This document shows positions 35,630-45,768 of a DNA stretch of 64,000 nucleotides, piece after piece; the first letter of the stretch is position 1; each line of letters begins with the position of its first letter. The stretch comes from an uncultured Pelagibacteraceae bacterium. Its GTDB lineage: Bacteria > Pseudomonadota > Alphaproteobacteria > Pelagibacterales > Pelagibacteraceae. The stretch is from positions 38,847 to 102,846 of the forward strand of contig CABYYE010000001.1 in assembly GCA_902523095.1 (NCBI GenBank). The letters are read 5' to 3'. A program made the position numbers and the translations under genes. The notes below the pieces were generated by a model. It was given only the letters and a program-made list of their open reading frames with translations. It was not told the DNA's origin and searched no databases.

Positions 35630-36946
35630 GTGATAAAATTTTTTTTAATATTTTTACTAATACTATCAACAATTCAATGTTCTTTTGATAACAAGTCAGG
35701 GATATGGACTAAAAATATTAAAAATAAAAAGGAGAATGAATTTGATAAATTTAAAAAATTAAATACTCAAAATCAATTATTTGATAAGACAATTTTACCT
35801 AAAAAAAATTTAAAAATCACTATAGATAAAATTAGAAAAAATTATAAGTGGTTAGATGAATTTTATCAAAACAGCAATAATACTGCTAACTTTAGCTATA
35901 AAGAGACTAATCAATTAGTTTTTAAAAGCAAAAAATTAATAAACAAAAGAATTACTAAAACTTTCTTTGATGGAAAGAATTTTATAATGGTCAATGAAAA
36001 AGGATTAATAGTAGTTTATTCAATAAGCGAAAAAAAGATTCGATTAGAATTTAATTTTTATAAAAACAAGTTAAAAAAAATAAATAAAAATTTAAATGTT
36101 CTGGTTGATAATGAAGTAATTTTCATTTCAGATAACTTTGGATATTTATATGCTTTAGATTATATAAATAACAAACTATTATGGGCAAAGAATTATAAGA
36201 TACCATTTAGATCAAATATTAAAAAAATTGAAAATACAATTATTTTATCTGATATAAACAATTCACTCTATCTTATCAAAAGTTCAAGCGGTGAAAAATT
36301 AAAGATAATACCAACAGAAGAGTCACCAGTTAAAAATGAATTTATCAATTCTATAGCCGTAAACGAAAACACAATATTTTATCTTAATACTTATGGCTCT
36401 ATTTATTCTATTAATGCCAACGGTAGAATAAATTGGTTTGCTAATATTAATCAATTTTCAGACACAGATGTCAAAAATTTATTTAATTCAAAGCCAATTG
36501 TTTTGCAAAAAGATAGAATGGTTATATCTACAAAGAAAATGACGTATGTATTTGACTCTACAAATGGGGCTCAAATTTTTAAGATACCTATTACATCTTT
36601 AGTTAAACCACTTGTTACCGGAAACACAATCTTTTTAATTACAGAAACAAAATTACTTGTAAGTTTAAACTTAGATACTGGAGCTATTAATTATTCAATA
36701 GATATAAATCAAAATGTTGCGGATTTTTTGCAAACAAAAAAACAACAACTAAGCATTATGGATTTATATTTACTTAACGATAATTTGTACATATTCCTTA
36801 ATAACTCTTATTATATTAAATTTAATATCAAAGGTGCAGTTAGTGGAATAACAAAACTACCATCTAAGATAAGCACTAAGCCAAAGTTTATTAATGATTC
36901 AATAATATTTTTAAATAACAAAAATAAGTTAACAGTAGTAGATTAG
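35630..36946 (+). CDS. bamB: BamB-like outer-membrane assembly lipoprotein (PQQ-type propeller)
   Basis: 438 aa from a GTG start. The N-terminus FFLIFLLILSTIQC is a signal peptide ending in Cys18, a probable lipidation site, although TIQC is not a textbook lipobox. The rest contains repeated beta-propeller blades of PQQ type (LYALDYINNKLLWAKNYK, INANGRINWFANI and VSLNLDTGAINYSI). BamB is a lipoprotein of the BAM complex that inserts outer-membrane beta-barrels. It follows a yfgM-like gene as in other Proteobacteria, but der/engA, usually next, is replaced by convergent purF with an interlocked stop. Confidence 0.85.
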   Translation: MIKFFLIFLLILSTIQCSFDNKSGIWTKNIKNKKENEFDKFKKLNTQNQLFDKTILPKKNLKITIDKIRKNYKWLDEFYQNSNNTANFSYKETNQLVFKSKKLINKRITKTFFDGKNFIMVNEKGLIVVYSISEKKIRLEFNFYKNKLKKINKNLNVLVDNEVIFISDNFGYLYALDYINNKLLWAKNYKIPFRSNIKKIENTIILSDINNSLYLIKSSSGEKLKIIPTEESPVKNEFINSIAVNENTIFYLNTYGSIYSINANGRINWFANINQFSDTDVKNLFNSKPIVLQKDRMVISTKKMTYVFDSTNGAQIFKIPITSLVKPLVTGNTIFLITETKLLVSLNLDTGAINYSIDINQNVADFLQTKKQQLSIMDLYLLNDNLYIFLNNSYYIKFNIKGAVSGITKLPSKISTKPKFINDSIIFLNNKNKLTVVD

Positions 36947-38424
36947 TTGTTTGACTTACCGCTAAGTAAAGAAAGTTGCGTTATTTTCATTTCACCTAAA
37001 TTATCTGATGGTTTAATTGGATACTCTCCTGTAAAATAATGATCGCTAAATTGAGGGTAAGTGTTATTTCTTTCACCTTTTCCTAGCGCTAAATATAAAC
37101 CTTTTAAACTCAAAAATTTTAGTGATTTCGCTTTTATATATTCACACATTTCTTCATTACTTTTATTGTGAGCTAATAATTCTTTTTTTGTTGGCATATC
37201 TACACCGTAAAAATCAGGAAATTTAATTTCTGGACATGCTATTCTTACATGTACTTCTTTTGCTCCAGCTTCATAAAGCATTCTTACTATTTTATAACAA
37301 GTTGTTCCTCTTACTAAAGAGTCATCTATTAATATAATTCTTTTGTTTTTAATTATACTTTTCGTTGAACTTAATTTTAATTTAACACCTAAACTTCTAA
37401 TTTGTTGAGAGGGTTCAATAAATGTTCTACCTACATAATGATTTCTCATCAATCCTAACTCAAATTTTTTCTTACTGAATTCAGCATATCCAAGAGCTGC
37501 TGGCACTCCTGAGTCTGGAACAGGTACTACTAAATCTGCATTAATATCAGTTTCTTTAGCTAACTGAATACCAAAATTTTTTCGATATTCGTAAGCACAT
37601 TTTCCCTCTATAAAACTATCCGGTCTTGCAAAATAGATATATTCAAAAATACAAGGTCTAGCTTTTTGTTTAGGAAAAGGTTTGATACTTTTTATTGAAT
37701 TGTTTTCAACGACTATTATTTCTCCATTTTCTACTTCTCGTATTAAAGTCGCTCCTACAATATCTAATGCACAAGTTTCTGAAGCTAAAATAAATGAACC
37801 TTTTAATTTTCCAATCACTAATGGTCTTATTCCAAAAGGGTCCCTTACACCAACAAGTTTTTTGTTTGTCATCATTACTAACGCGAAACCACCTTTGATT
37901 TGAAATAAAGTATCAATTAATTTATCAACAATCTTATTTCGTTTTGATTTTGCGATTAATTGAACGATTGTTTCCGTATCACTTGTAGTTCTAAAAATAG
38001 CACCATCTTTTACTAAATTATCTCGCAAAGCCAAAGCATTAGTAAGATTACCATTATGAGCAATACTTAATCCACCAGCATGAAGATCTGCAAAAAATGG
38101 CTGTATATTTCTTAGTGAAGTCTCACCAGTTGTTGAATAACGGTTATGACCAATTGCAAATTTTCCGGGAAGTTTTTTAATTACATCAACTTTTGTAAAA
38201 TGATCTCCAACCAATCCTTGTCTCTTTTCAGAATGATAGTTTTTCCCGTCGTAAGATACTATTCCACAACCTTCTTGACCTCTATGTTGCAGAGCATGGA
38301 GACCTAAGGCTACTAGTGCTGAGGCATCTTCATGGTTTGAAATTCCAAAAACTCCACATTCTTCTCTTAATTTATCAGTTTTAAATTTTTTCAATTTTTT
38401 CTTTTGTGTCAATGAATTCATCAC
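36943..38424 (-). CDS. purF: Amidophosphoribosyltransferase
   Basis: 493 aa. PurF makes phosphoribosylamine from PRPP and glutamine, the first purine step. The nucleophile is Cys23 in KLREECGVFGI, so a 22-residue Lys-rich propeptide must be removed, as in the B. subtilis type. The glutaminase domain has GHNRYSTTG and HNGNLTN. The PRPP domain has IILIDDSLVRGTT. The start overlaps cvpA by 44 bp. A later start would leave less of the propeptide but is not excluded. The cvpA-purF order is conserved from E. coli. Confidence 0.96.
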   Translation of the reverse strand: MMNSLTQKKKLKKFKTDKLREECGVFGISNHEDASALVALGLHALQHRGQEGCGIVSYDGKNYHSEKRQGLVGDHFTKVDVIKKLPGKFAIGHNRYSTTGETSLRNIQPFFADLHAGGLSIAHNGNLTNALALRDNLVKDGAIFRTTSDTETIVQLIAKSKRNKIVDKLIDTLFQIKGGFALVMMTNKKLVGVRDPFGIRPLVIGKLKGSFILASETCALDIVGATLIREVENGEIIVVENNSIKSIKPFPKQKARPCIFEYIYFARPDSFIEGKCAYEYRKNFGIQLAKETDINADLVVPVPDSGVPAALGYAEFSKKKFELGLMRNHYVGRTFIEPSQQIRSLGVKLKLSSTKSIIKNKRIILIDDSLVRGTTCYKIVRMLYEAGAKEVHVRIACPEIKFPDFYGVDMPTKKELLAHNKSNEEMCEYIKAKSLKFLSLKGLYLALGKGERNNTYPQFSDHYFTGEYPIKPSDNLGEMKITQLSLLSGKSNN

Positions 38425-38929
38425 TAGAGGGAAATTCTTCTATTAAAATTTCACTTCCTTTATTAATTATGTTAAAAGAGAAAGCATCTTCAGCTGATAT
38501 ACCCCAATTTTGATAAGGATAAAACCAATTAAATATAGAAAATAAGCATACTGAAACAACGTATCCCTTGAAGAAACCAAATAACAGGCCAAAAGTTTTA
38601 TCTATTGAACCGACGCCTGTCCAGGTTACAGCCCGACCTAACGCTTTTCCAACTACTATTGTTATAAAAAGAGTAAAAACAAATATAACTGCTCCCAATC
38701 CAATGTTGTTAACAAATTCTGACTCAATATAATCACCTACAATAGGTTGAAATTTAGGAACCAACATAATTGTAATCACCGTTGATATAACCCATTTCAT
38801 AAATGAAATTAAGCTTAATGTAAAACCTTTTAAAAAACATTGAACAACAAAATAAATTAAAATTAGTAAAAATAAAATATCAAATAGATTAACGATCCTT
38901 AAAAATTCATCAAAATAATTACCTATCAT
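38381..38929 (-). CDS. cvpA: CvpA family membrane protein
   Basis: 182 aa with four hydrophobic helices (about 13-33, 38-58, 72-95, 112-135). The sequence VNLFDILFLLILIYFV and SLISFMKWVISTV, then GRAVTWTGVGSIDKTFGLLFGFFKG, match CvpA/colicin V production proteins. Its role is unsettled; the family has been linked to envelope homeostasis and to colicin V export in E. coli. It precedes purF (44-bp overlap) and follows the MMPL gene (4-bp overlap). Confidence 0.9.
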   Translation of the reverse strand: MIGNYFDEFLRIVNLFDILFLLILIYFVVQCFLKGFTLSLISFMKWVISTVITIMLVPKFQPIVGDYIESEFVNNIGLGAVIFVFTLFITIVVGKALGRAVTWTGVGSIDKTFGLLFGFFKGYVVSVCLFSIFNWFYPYQNWGISAEDAFSFNIINKGSEILIEEFPSSDEFIDTKEKIEKI

Positions 38930-41394
38930 GAGATTTTATCAAACTCATTTCCAAAAGGTTTAAAAATTAAAATTAACTTTGGAAGCAGAGTTAATACTGA
39001 TATCATTGCTAACAACATAGCTAGACCTGTAAATAACCCAAAATAAATTGTTGGAATAAAGTTTGATAAAACTAAAATTGAAAATCCAAAAACTATTGTT
39101 ATTGAAGTATTCAATATCGCTATACCAACAGTACTATGACATCTATCTAAAGTTTTATGGTAATTATTAATTCTATTAAATTCCTCTTTAAATCTATAAA
39201 TATAATGAATACTATTATCCACGGCTATACCAATAGTAATGGCTGCAATTGTAATTGTCATCATATCAAGAGGAATCTCCATCAACCCAATAATTCCTAA
39301 AATAAAAAATGCAGCTAAAAAATTTGGAATCACTCCAATAAAAGCTAATATATGATTTCTAAAGAGAATAAAAAACATCGCAGAGATTCCCAACATTACC
39401 ACACCTAAAGTAAGTATTTGCGATTTGAACAAACTTTGTAACAAATTATTAAACAAAATAAGCACTCCCGCTAGTTTGAAATCTTTCTTATCTAATCCTA
39501 ATTTAGTGTTTAATTCGTTGTTTATTTTTACAATTAAATCATTTCTTTTAAGATCTTTTAATGAGTCTTTAATTCTGACGCTTATTCTAGCTTCATCTTT
39601 TTCTACAGAAATGTATGGCGATACAATCTCTTTTTTTATCTCTTCAGGAATTTTACTATACAATACTGCAATTTCTAAGCTTTGAAGCTCTTTTTTATTT
39701 AAGTCCTCAGCAACTCTAAGTATCGATCCAAATGACAGCACCTTACCTATCTCAGGTAGAGAATCTAAGTAATCATGAACTTTTATTATCTTATCCATTT
39801 TATCTCTTGTGAACCAATATTTTGCTTTATTATCTTTGTTATCTTCCTCATCCCATTCGGAAAATTCATCATCATCTTCAACTTTTTTAGTAGGAAATTT
39901 AATAATTACGTTTAGTGGGGTAGTCCCACCTAATTCATCATCAATTTTTTTCATACCCTTATAAATCTCTGTTTCTTTATCAAAATAATTTATAAAACTA
40001 TTTTCAACTTCTAATTTATAAATTCCAATTACACTAGAAACAAATATAATTGCTGTAGTTCCAAAAATAATTAAGCCACCTTTTTTTGCGACAAGACCTA
40101 AAAATTTAGTAATTTTAGATTTTTCTGTGTCTTTGACATTTATATCATCCGAAGATGAAAACAATGTGAGCAATGACGGTAAAAGCAAAAAAGTAACTAA
40201 AATTGAAACTGTTAAGCCCATCGTCATCATCCAGCCAAAATCTATTATTGGTTTAATTCCACTAAATATTAAAGAGAGAAAGGCGCAAACAGTTGTCAAC
40301 ACAGTATATAGAATTGGTAAAAACATTTTTTTACAAGTTTCTAAAACTGCTTCACTTTGCGATAAATCGTTATATTCTTTTTTTAATTGAAGAAATCTAA
40401 CAGTAACATGAATATTCATTGCCATATTAAGTATCAACATTAAAGCAATGAAGTTTGAGGAAATAACCGTTACTTTCCATCCAATTAATCCGAGTAACCC
40501 AATCATAATTACGACTGAAGTAGTGCAACCTATTAAAGGCATGATTACCCATTTGAGATTTCGAAATATTAACCAAAGAGTTAAAATTATAAAAACAAAG
40601 ACACCTATTCCAAATACAACAATATCATTTTTGATATAACTCATCATGTCATCAGCAATCATTGGTATTCCACCTAAATGAATATTAGCTTTTTCACCAT
40701 ACTTACCAATTACGTCTCTAATTTCATTTATATTTTGATGATTTCTTATATTGTATAAATTTTTATATTTTTCATATTCTACTTGAAATTTTTTGTAATT
40801 TATTTTTTCACTTTTTGACAAATTACCTTCTAAAGATCTGGTATAGAATTTTTCTTTAATTTTTAAGTATTCCGCAAGTCTTTCATCTGTTTTTAAATAA
40901 ACTACAATACCCGAAGTCTTACCATCCTGGCTAATTACATAATCCTTGTATATTGGGCTATTTAAGATTTCTTCAAAACCTCTTTTTCTATCTATTTCAG
41001 GATGTGCAAGTGTTTTATAATTTTTTAATCTGTCCATTAATCCTTCATCAGTACTTTTTAGAAGCGGCACATCTATAACTGTAATCACACTATCTACCCA
41101 AGAAAGTTTTTCTATTTTTGATTTAAGCAACTGTAAATTAAGTATAGTTTCTTTGTCTTCAAAGCTATTTAATGGTGAGTAAGTAAGAAATAAAAAATCT
41201 TTAGATCCATATCTATCATTTATTTCTCTAAGATATTTCAAATCTTCGTCACCTTCTAAAATCAAAGCGTCCGACGATGCATCCAAATTAAAATTTTTTG
41301 AGTAAAAAATTGAAATTAGTATTATCAAAGATATTAAAAAGAGAGTGAATTTTGGAAAATCGATGACAAATTTTTTATAAATACTAGCGAGCAT
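38926..41394 (-). CDS. RND/MMPL-family membrane exporter
   Basis: 822 aa. The topology is the RND one: a first helix at about 15-35, a large periplasmic loop (about 36-255), a bundle of five to six helices (about 257-410), then a repeat of the same plan (one helix near 440, second loop to about 650, last bundle to 810). Asp in the helix GIAVDNSIHYIYRF is typical of MMPL/HpnN-type lipid exporters. It probably moves lipids or hydrophobic compounds. No partner adaptor is adjacent. It overlaps cvpA by 4 bp. Confidence 0.87.
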   Translation of the reverse strand: MLASIYKKFVIDFPKFTLFLISLIILISIFYSKNFNLDASSDALILEGDEDLKYLREINDRYGSKDFLFLTYSPLNSFEDKETILNLQLLKSKIEKLSWVDSVITVIDVPLLKSTDEGLMDRLKNYKTLAHPEIDRKRGFEEILNSPIYKDYVISQDGKTSGIVVYLKTDERLAEYLKIKEKFYTRSLEGNLSKSEKINYKKFQVEYEKYKNLYNIRNHQNINEIRDVIGKYGEKANIHLGGIPMIADDMMSYIKNDIVVFGIGVFVFIILTLWLIFRNLKWVIMPLIGCTTSVVIMIGLLGLIGWKVTVISSNFIALMLILNMAMNIHVTVRFLQLKKEYNDLSQSEAVLETCKKMFLPILYTVLTTVCAFLSLIFSGIKPIIDFGWMMTMGLTVSILVTFLLLPSLLTLFSSSDDINVKDTEKSKITKFLGLVAKKGGLIIFGTTAIIFVSSVIGIYKLEVENSFINYFDKETEIYKGMKKIDDELGGTTPLNVIIKFPTKKVEDDDEFSEWDEEDNKDNKAKYWFTRDKMDKIIKVHDYLDSLPEIGKVLSFGSILRVAEDLNKKELQSLEIAVLYSKIPEEIKKEIVSPYISVEKDEARISVRIKDSLKDLKRNDLIVKINNELNTKLGLDKKDFKLAGVLILFNNLLQSLFKSQILTLGVVMLGISAMFFILFRNHILAFIGVIPNFLAAFFILGIIGLMEIPLDMMTITIAAITIGIAVDNSIHYIYRFKEEFNRINNYHKTLDRCHSTVGIAILNTSITIVFGFSILVLSNFIPTIYFGLFTGLAMLLAMISVLTLLPKLILIFKPFGNEFDKIS

Positions 41395-41448
41395 ACTAAT
41401 GTTTCAGATATATCTTAAATTTTTTATAACTAAAGGATAATTTTAAGT

Positions 41449-42873
41449 CTATTTTTTGCCTAAATCTTTGAATTTTGTATATATTCCCTCAAATTCAACT
41501 TTTATAACTCCAGTCGGACCATGTCTTTGTTTTCCAAGTATAATGTCAGCTAATCCATTTACATCATTCATTTTTGACTGCCACTCTGCATGTTCTATCG
41601 AACCTAACTTAGGTTGTTTATTTTCCAAATAATAGGCTTCTCTATAAACAAACATAACTACATCAGCATCTTGTTCTATAGATCCTGACTCTCTTAGATC
41701 TGATAATTGTGGTTTTTTATCATCCCTCGATTCAACTGCTCTAGATAATTGGGATAGGGCTAATACCGGGACTTTTAGTTCTTTTGCTAAAGCTTTTAAA
41801 CCTTGTGTAATTTCAGATACTTCTTGAACTCTATTATCACCTCTGCTGGTGCTAGGTGCTCTCATCAATTGAATATAATCAACTACTATCAAGCTAACAC
41901 CAAATAAACGTTTAATACGCCTTGCTCTATTACAAAGAGTAGCAATCGTAATGGCAGGAGTTTCATCAATGAATAAAGGGAGATTATAAATATTTCTAGA
42001 AGTCTCAATATATCTATTAATTTCTTCTTCTGTAACTTTTCCTCTTCGTATATCATCTGACTTAATTCTAGCTTGTTCAGATAAAATCCTGGTTGATAAT
42101 TGCTCAGATGACATCTCAAGAGAAAAAAATGCAACCGATGACTTTTCCTGTCGGCTCATTAGATCTTGAGAGGCATGATAAGCAATGTTAGTTGCTAGAG
42201 CAGTTTTACCCATACCTGGTCGACCTGCTAATATAACTAAATCAGATTTGTGAAGACCTCCTAATTTTTCGTCTAAGTCCGTTAAACCAGTTGGTACGCC
42301 AACAACACCTTGGTCACTTTTCATAGCTAAAGTTGCCATTTCAATCGTTTGATCTAAAGCTTGATTAAACTTTAAAAAAGATTGAGAAAAACTACCTCGT
42401 TCTGCTAAGTCGAATAAAGATCTTTCTGTATTTTCTATAATCTTTTCAGCACTTTGATCTTTTGAATTTAAAGTTTCGGATGATAAATTATCAGAAATTA
42501 AAAATAATTCTCTCCTAATATACATTTCATGAATTACTTTAGCGTAATCAATTGCCTGCTTTGGAGACCCAGAAAATCGAGTAAGTTTAACTAAATATTC
42601 TGTTCCACCTACCTCATCTAACATATTATCTTTTTCAAAAAAATTTTTAAGTGTTATGGGATTTGCAATCATTCCTTTATTATTCAAAGTTTCTATCACC
42701 TCATAAATCTTCGTATGAGCTGGATCATAAAAACTAGTAGGTTTTATAATATTTGATATTTCATCAATTATGTCGTTGTTAACAAGTATCGATCCAAGTA
42801 GTGCTTGTTCCGCCTCCAGATTTGAAGGTTGTTTTTTATCTAAATTATTTTCAGTTAATTTGATTTTCTCCAC
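41449..42873 (-). CDS. dnaB: Replicative DNA helicase
   Basis: 474 aa. The N-terminal domain starts PSNLEAEQALLGSIL, and the helicase domain has Walker A LAGRPGMGKTALA, Walker B VVDYIQLM, and the arginine-finger region SGSIEQDADVVMFVYR. DnaB is the hexameric 5'-3' helicase at the replication fork. It is the last gene of the rpsF-rpsR-rplI-dnaB run, an order kept across many bacteria. An 80-bp gap with no obvious terminator separates it from rplI. Confidence 0.98.
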   Translation of the reverse strand: MEKIKLTENNLDKKQPSNLEAEQALLGSILVNNDIIDEISNIIKPTSFYDPAHTKIYEVIETLNNKGMIANPITLKNFFEKDNMLDEVGGTEYLVKLTRFSGSPKQAIDYAKVIHEMYIRRELFLISDNLSSETLNSKDQSAEKIIENTERSLFDLAERGSFSQSFLKFNQALDQTIEMATLAMKSDQGVVGVPTGLTDLDEKLGGLHKSDLVILAGRPGMGKTALATNIAYHASQDLMSRQEKSSVAFFSLEMSSEQLSTRILSEQARIKSDDIRRGKVTEEEINRYIETSRNIYNLPLFIDETPAITIATLCNRARRIKRLFGVSLIVVDYIQLMRAPSTSRGDNRVQEVSEITQGLKALAKELKVPVLALSQLSRAVESRDDKKPQLSDLRESGSIEQDADVVMFVYREAYYLENKQPKLGSIEHAEWQSKMNDVNGLADIILGKQRHGPTGVIKVEFEGIYTKFKDLGKK

Positions 42874-42953
42874 AAATGAAGAATAGTTATACTTAACTTT
42901 ATTTAAAGATAAAAGTTACACACTTTTTAAATAGCCCTGTGGAAAAGTTTTTT

Positions 42954-43403
42954 TTAAGAAATTTTATCTATCTTAATAAATATTTGAGCTGAAACTTCGC
43001 TGTGTAGGCTAATATCAACTTTAAAATCTCCTATTTTATTGAGATTTTCCTTTAATATTATTTGGGAAGGTTTTACTTCAACTTTCATTTTACTCATTAA
43101 AGCTAAAGATATTTCCTTTGGTTTAATTGAACCGTATAACTCTCCATTATCTTTGCTTTCTTTATTAAATATTAAAGATTTCTTATTTATTGATTGCGAA
43201 ATTTCTTTTAATTTCTTTTTTAGTTCATTGTTTTTTTTATTTAATTCGTCTTTTTTTTTGTTTACATAATCTAGATTTTCTTTGTTTGCTCTTAATGCTT
43301 TACCAGTCTTAAGGAGAAAATTTCTTCCATAACCAGGTTTTACTTGAACTTTATCGCCTATGTTCCCAAGTTTTATTATATTTTCTAAAAGAATAACTTC
43401 CAT
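42954..43403 (-). CDS. rplI: Ribosomal protein bL9
   Basis: 149 aa. The N-terminal domain MEVILLENIIKLGNIGDKVQVKPGYGRNFLL is diagnostic (first part only quoted as pattern), followed by the long Lys-rich connecting helix and the C-terminal RNA-binding domain (GELYGSIKPKEI). It binds 23S rRNA near the L1 stalk. It follows rpsR after only 4 bp. The length is normal. Confidence 0.98.
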   Translation of the reverse strand: MEVILLENIIKLGNIGDKVQVKPGYGRNFLLKTGKALRANKENLDYVNKKKDELNKKNNELKKKLKEISQSINKKSLIFNKESKDNGELYGSIKPKEISLALMSKMKVEVKPSQIILKENLNKIGDFKVDISLHSEVSAQIFIKIDKIS

Positions 43404-43407
43404 AACT

Positions 43408-43680
43408 CTAAATTAATCCTAAAATTTTTGCTCTTTTAATTTCTCTAGTTAGTTTTTTTTGCTTTCCACTAGAAACAGATGTAATCTTAGAGGATAAAAT
43501 CCTATTATTTTCTGTTAAATATTTTTTTAATAAACTCAAGTTTTTATAATCAATTATTGGTGCGTTTTTAATTGATAAAGGACATGATTTGTTAAATCTA
43601 CCTTCAGTCTTTTGAAATAAACTAAGCTTACTTAGAGAGTTAGTATTCTTTTTTTGAAATTTTTTTCCTTTGCGTTTCAT
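43408..43680 (-). CDS. rpsR: Ribosomal protein bS18
   Basis: 90 aa. The core IDYKNLSLLKKYLTENNRIL and the C-terminal ITSVSSGKQKKLTREIKRAKILGLI match the alphaproteobacterial bS18 form, in which PSRITAVS replaces the PRRITG of other bacteria. The N-terminal about 25 residues are basic and slightly long. It binds the platform of the 30S subunit together with bS6, whose gene ends at the preceding base. Confidence 0.97.
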   Translation of the reverse strand: MKRKGKKFQKKNTNSLSKLSLFQKTEGRFNKSCPLSIKNAPIIDYKNLSLLKKYLTENNRILSSKITSVSSGKQKKLTREIKRAKILGLI

Positions 43681-44004
43681 TTAACCTTCTTTTTTAAAAT
43701 ATTCATTTTTTGTATCTAGTTTTTTATACTTTACAATTAGATGCCTGATAATCGAGTTATCTAATTTAATCTTCTTATTAATTTCATTTAATGTCTCATT
43801 ATTTCCCTCAAACTTATAATGTATATAAAATCCTTTATTATATTTTTTTATTTTGGTAGCTAAATTCAATAAACCCCATTCTTCAATTTTGATCACTTTG
43901 CCAGAACTAGTTTTTATCAGCGAACTGTATTTTTCCTTTATTTTTTCAATCTCAGATTTAGCTAAATCTTGTTTAGCAATTACTGTATTTTCATAAAATG
44001 ACAT
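43681..44004 (-). CDS. rpsF: Ribosomal protein bS6
   Basis: 107 aa. The family frame is visible: MSFYENTVIAKQDLAKSEIE at the N-terminus, EEWGLLNLATKIKKYNKGFY in the middle and DNSIIRHLIVKYKK near the end. It pairs with bS18 on the 30S platform. It leads rpsF-rpsR-rplI-dnaB, with a 110-bp divergent gap to fabD that must hold both promoters. Confidence 0.97.
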   Translation of the reverse strand: MSFYENTVIAKQDLAKSEIEKIKEKYSSLIKTSSGKVIKIEEWGLLNLATKIKKYNKGFYIHYKFEGNNETLNEINKKIKLDNSIIRHLIVKYKKLDTKNEYFKKEG

Positions 44005-44062
44005 AAAATATTATTGTTAATTAGTTATCTTTAAAGTAATTATTGTAAAAAAAGCTTTATAC

Positions 44063-44068
44063 TATAAT
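44063..44068 (+). promoter_or_regulatory. Candidate -10 of fabD
   Basis: A consensus TATAAT lies 46 bp before the fabD ATG, giving a leader of about 40 nt. The -35 at normal spacing (TTATTG) is poor, so this is a weak call based mainly on the -10 and its place in the rpsF/fabD gap. Confidence 0.35.
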
Positions 44069-44114
44069 AGATATTTATATCAATACTAATTATCGGTAAT
44101 AAAACACTAATTAT

Positions 44115-45053
44115 ATGAACGCTATACTATTTCCAGGCCAAGGATCTCAATTAGTTGGAATGGGATCTGAATTTTACAACAAATTTGATTTAGCTAAGAA
44201 AATATTTAGACAGGCAGATGAAAAGCTAGGGTTTAATATTTCAAAAATTATTTTAGAAGGACCAGAAAATGATCTTAAACTTACTCAAAACACTCAACCA
44301 GCAATATTAACTGTAAGTTTTACAATTTTTTCAATCTTAAAAAATGAATTTAATTTTGATTTAAAAAAAATTAAATATTTTGCTGGCCATTCTCTTGGAG
44401 AATATAGCGCTTTAGTTTGTTCAGAGTCATTAAAATTTGATGATGCACTTTTTTTACTCTACGAAAGAGGAAAATCTATGCAGGAAGCAGTACCAATAGG
44501 CAAAGGAAAGATGATTGCTGTGTTAGGATCAAGTATTATAGAAATTAAGGATCTTATAGAAAAAAATAATTTTAAAGGAGTATGCGAAATAGCGAATGAT
44601 AATGCTGAAGGTCAAACCATAGTTAGTGGAGATACTGAGAGTATTTCTTCTTTTAGTAAATACTTAAAGGAAAATAAAAAAAAATTTATACCCTTAAATG
44701 TAAGCGCACCTTTTCACTGTTCATTGATGTTACCTGCTGCAGAAAAAATGAAAAATAAAATAAATTCAACTAATTTTATAAAACCTATAATTGATATTGT
44801 ATGTAATGTAACATCTAAGCCTGAAAATAATCCTGAAAATATAAAAAGTTTGTTAATTGATCAAATATGCTCAACTGTAAGATGGAGGGAAAGTATTATT
44901 AATATGGCTAATGAAAATATTAGTAATTTTATTGAGATAGGACCTGGAAAAGTTTTATCTGGAATGGTCAAAAGAACAGTTAAAAATATTAATTGCTTTA
45001 GTATAAATACAATTGATGATATGAAAAATATAAACAATGAACTTAAAAAATAA
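44115..45053 (+). CDS. fabD: Malonyl-CoA:ACP transacylase
   Basis: 312 aa. FPGQGSQLVGMG opens the protein. The catalytic Ser93 is in GHSLGEYSAL and the His in APFHCSLM. The C-terminal GPGKVLSGMVKR is typical. It loads malonyl units onto ACP for fatty acid synthesis. It overlaps fabG by 17 bp, so the two are translationally coupled. Confidence 0.97.
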   Translation: MNAILFPGQGSQLVGMGSEFYNKFDLAKKIFRQADEKLGFNISKIILEGPENDLKLTQNTQPAILTVSFTIFSILKNEFNFDLKKIKYFAGHSLGEYSALVCSESLKFDDALFLLYERGKSMQEAVPIGKGKMIAVLGSSIIEIKDLIEKNNFKGVCEIANDNAEGQTIVSGDTESISSFSKYLKENKKKFIPLNVSAPFHCSLMLPAAEKMKNKINSTNFIKPIIDIVCNVTSKPENNPENIKSLLIDQICSTVRWRESIINMANENISNFIEIGPGKVLSGMVKRTVKNINCFSINTIDDMKNINNELKK

Positions 45054-45768
45054 AAAAGTAATTATTACTGGAGCTACTGGCGGAATTGGAAAAAGTCTTG
45101 TGAAAAAATTTGTGGAGTGTGGATCTATAGTTTTGGCAACAGGAACTAAAGGTGATAAGTTAGAAAATCTAAAAAATGAGTTCAAAAACATTTATATCCA
45201 ACAATTCAATTTAAATGAACACAATAATATAGAAACTTTTATTGAAAAAAGTAGCAATGAACTAAATGGATTGGATATTTTAGTTAATAACGCTGGAATT
45301 AATCTAGATAATATTTCTATAAGATTAACAGAGGAAAATTGGAAGAAAGTAATAGATATTAATCTTACTTCTACTTTTATGATGTGTAAATTTGCGATAA
45401 AAAAAATGCTTAAATTTAAGTACGGAAAAATTATTAACATAACATCAATAGTTGGCCATACTGGAAATCTTGGTCAAGCTAACTACTCTGCGTCTAAAGC
45501 AGGTATAGTCGCTTTTTCAAAAAGTTTAGCTATTGAATACGCAAAAAAAAACATCAATATTAATTGTGTTTCACCAGGCTTCATAAAAACTGAGATGACA
45601 GATAAAATTAACGATGATATTAAAAAAATATTAATAAGCAAAATTCCTTCAGGAGATTTAGGAACGGGGGAGGATGTTTCAAATTGTGTAGCCTTTTTAG
45701 CCTCAGATTTGGCAAATTACATTAATGGTGAAACCATTCATGTAAACGGTGGAATGTATATGGCTTGA
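45037..45768 (+). CDS. fabG: 3-oxoacyl-ACP reductase
   Basis: 243 aa short-chain dehydrogenase. The NADP-binding TGATGGIGKSL, the NNAG motif, the catalytic Ser (NITSIVGH) and YSASKAG (Tyr, Lys) are all present, with the late NCVSPGFIKTEM and HVNGGMYM that mark FabG. It reduces 3-oxoacyl-ACP with NADPH. Its TGA stop is inside the TTGACA -35 element of the acpP promoter. Confidence 0.96.
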   Translation: MNLKNKKVIITGATGGIGKSLVKKFVECGSIVLATGTKGDKLENLKNEFKNIYIQQFNLNEHNNIETFIEKSSNELNGLDILVNNAGINLDNISIRLTEENWKKVIDINLTSTFMMCKFAIKKMLKFKYGKIINITSIVGHTGNLGQANYSASKAGIVAFSKSLAIEYAKKNININCVSPGFIKTEMTDKINDDIKKILISKIPSGDLGTGEDVSNCVAFLASDLANYINGETIHVNGGMYMA

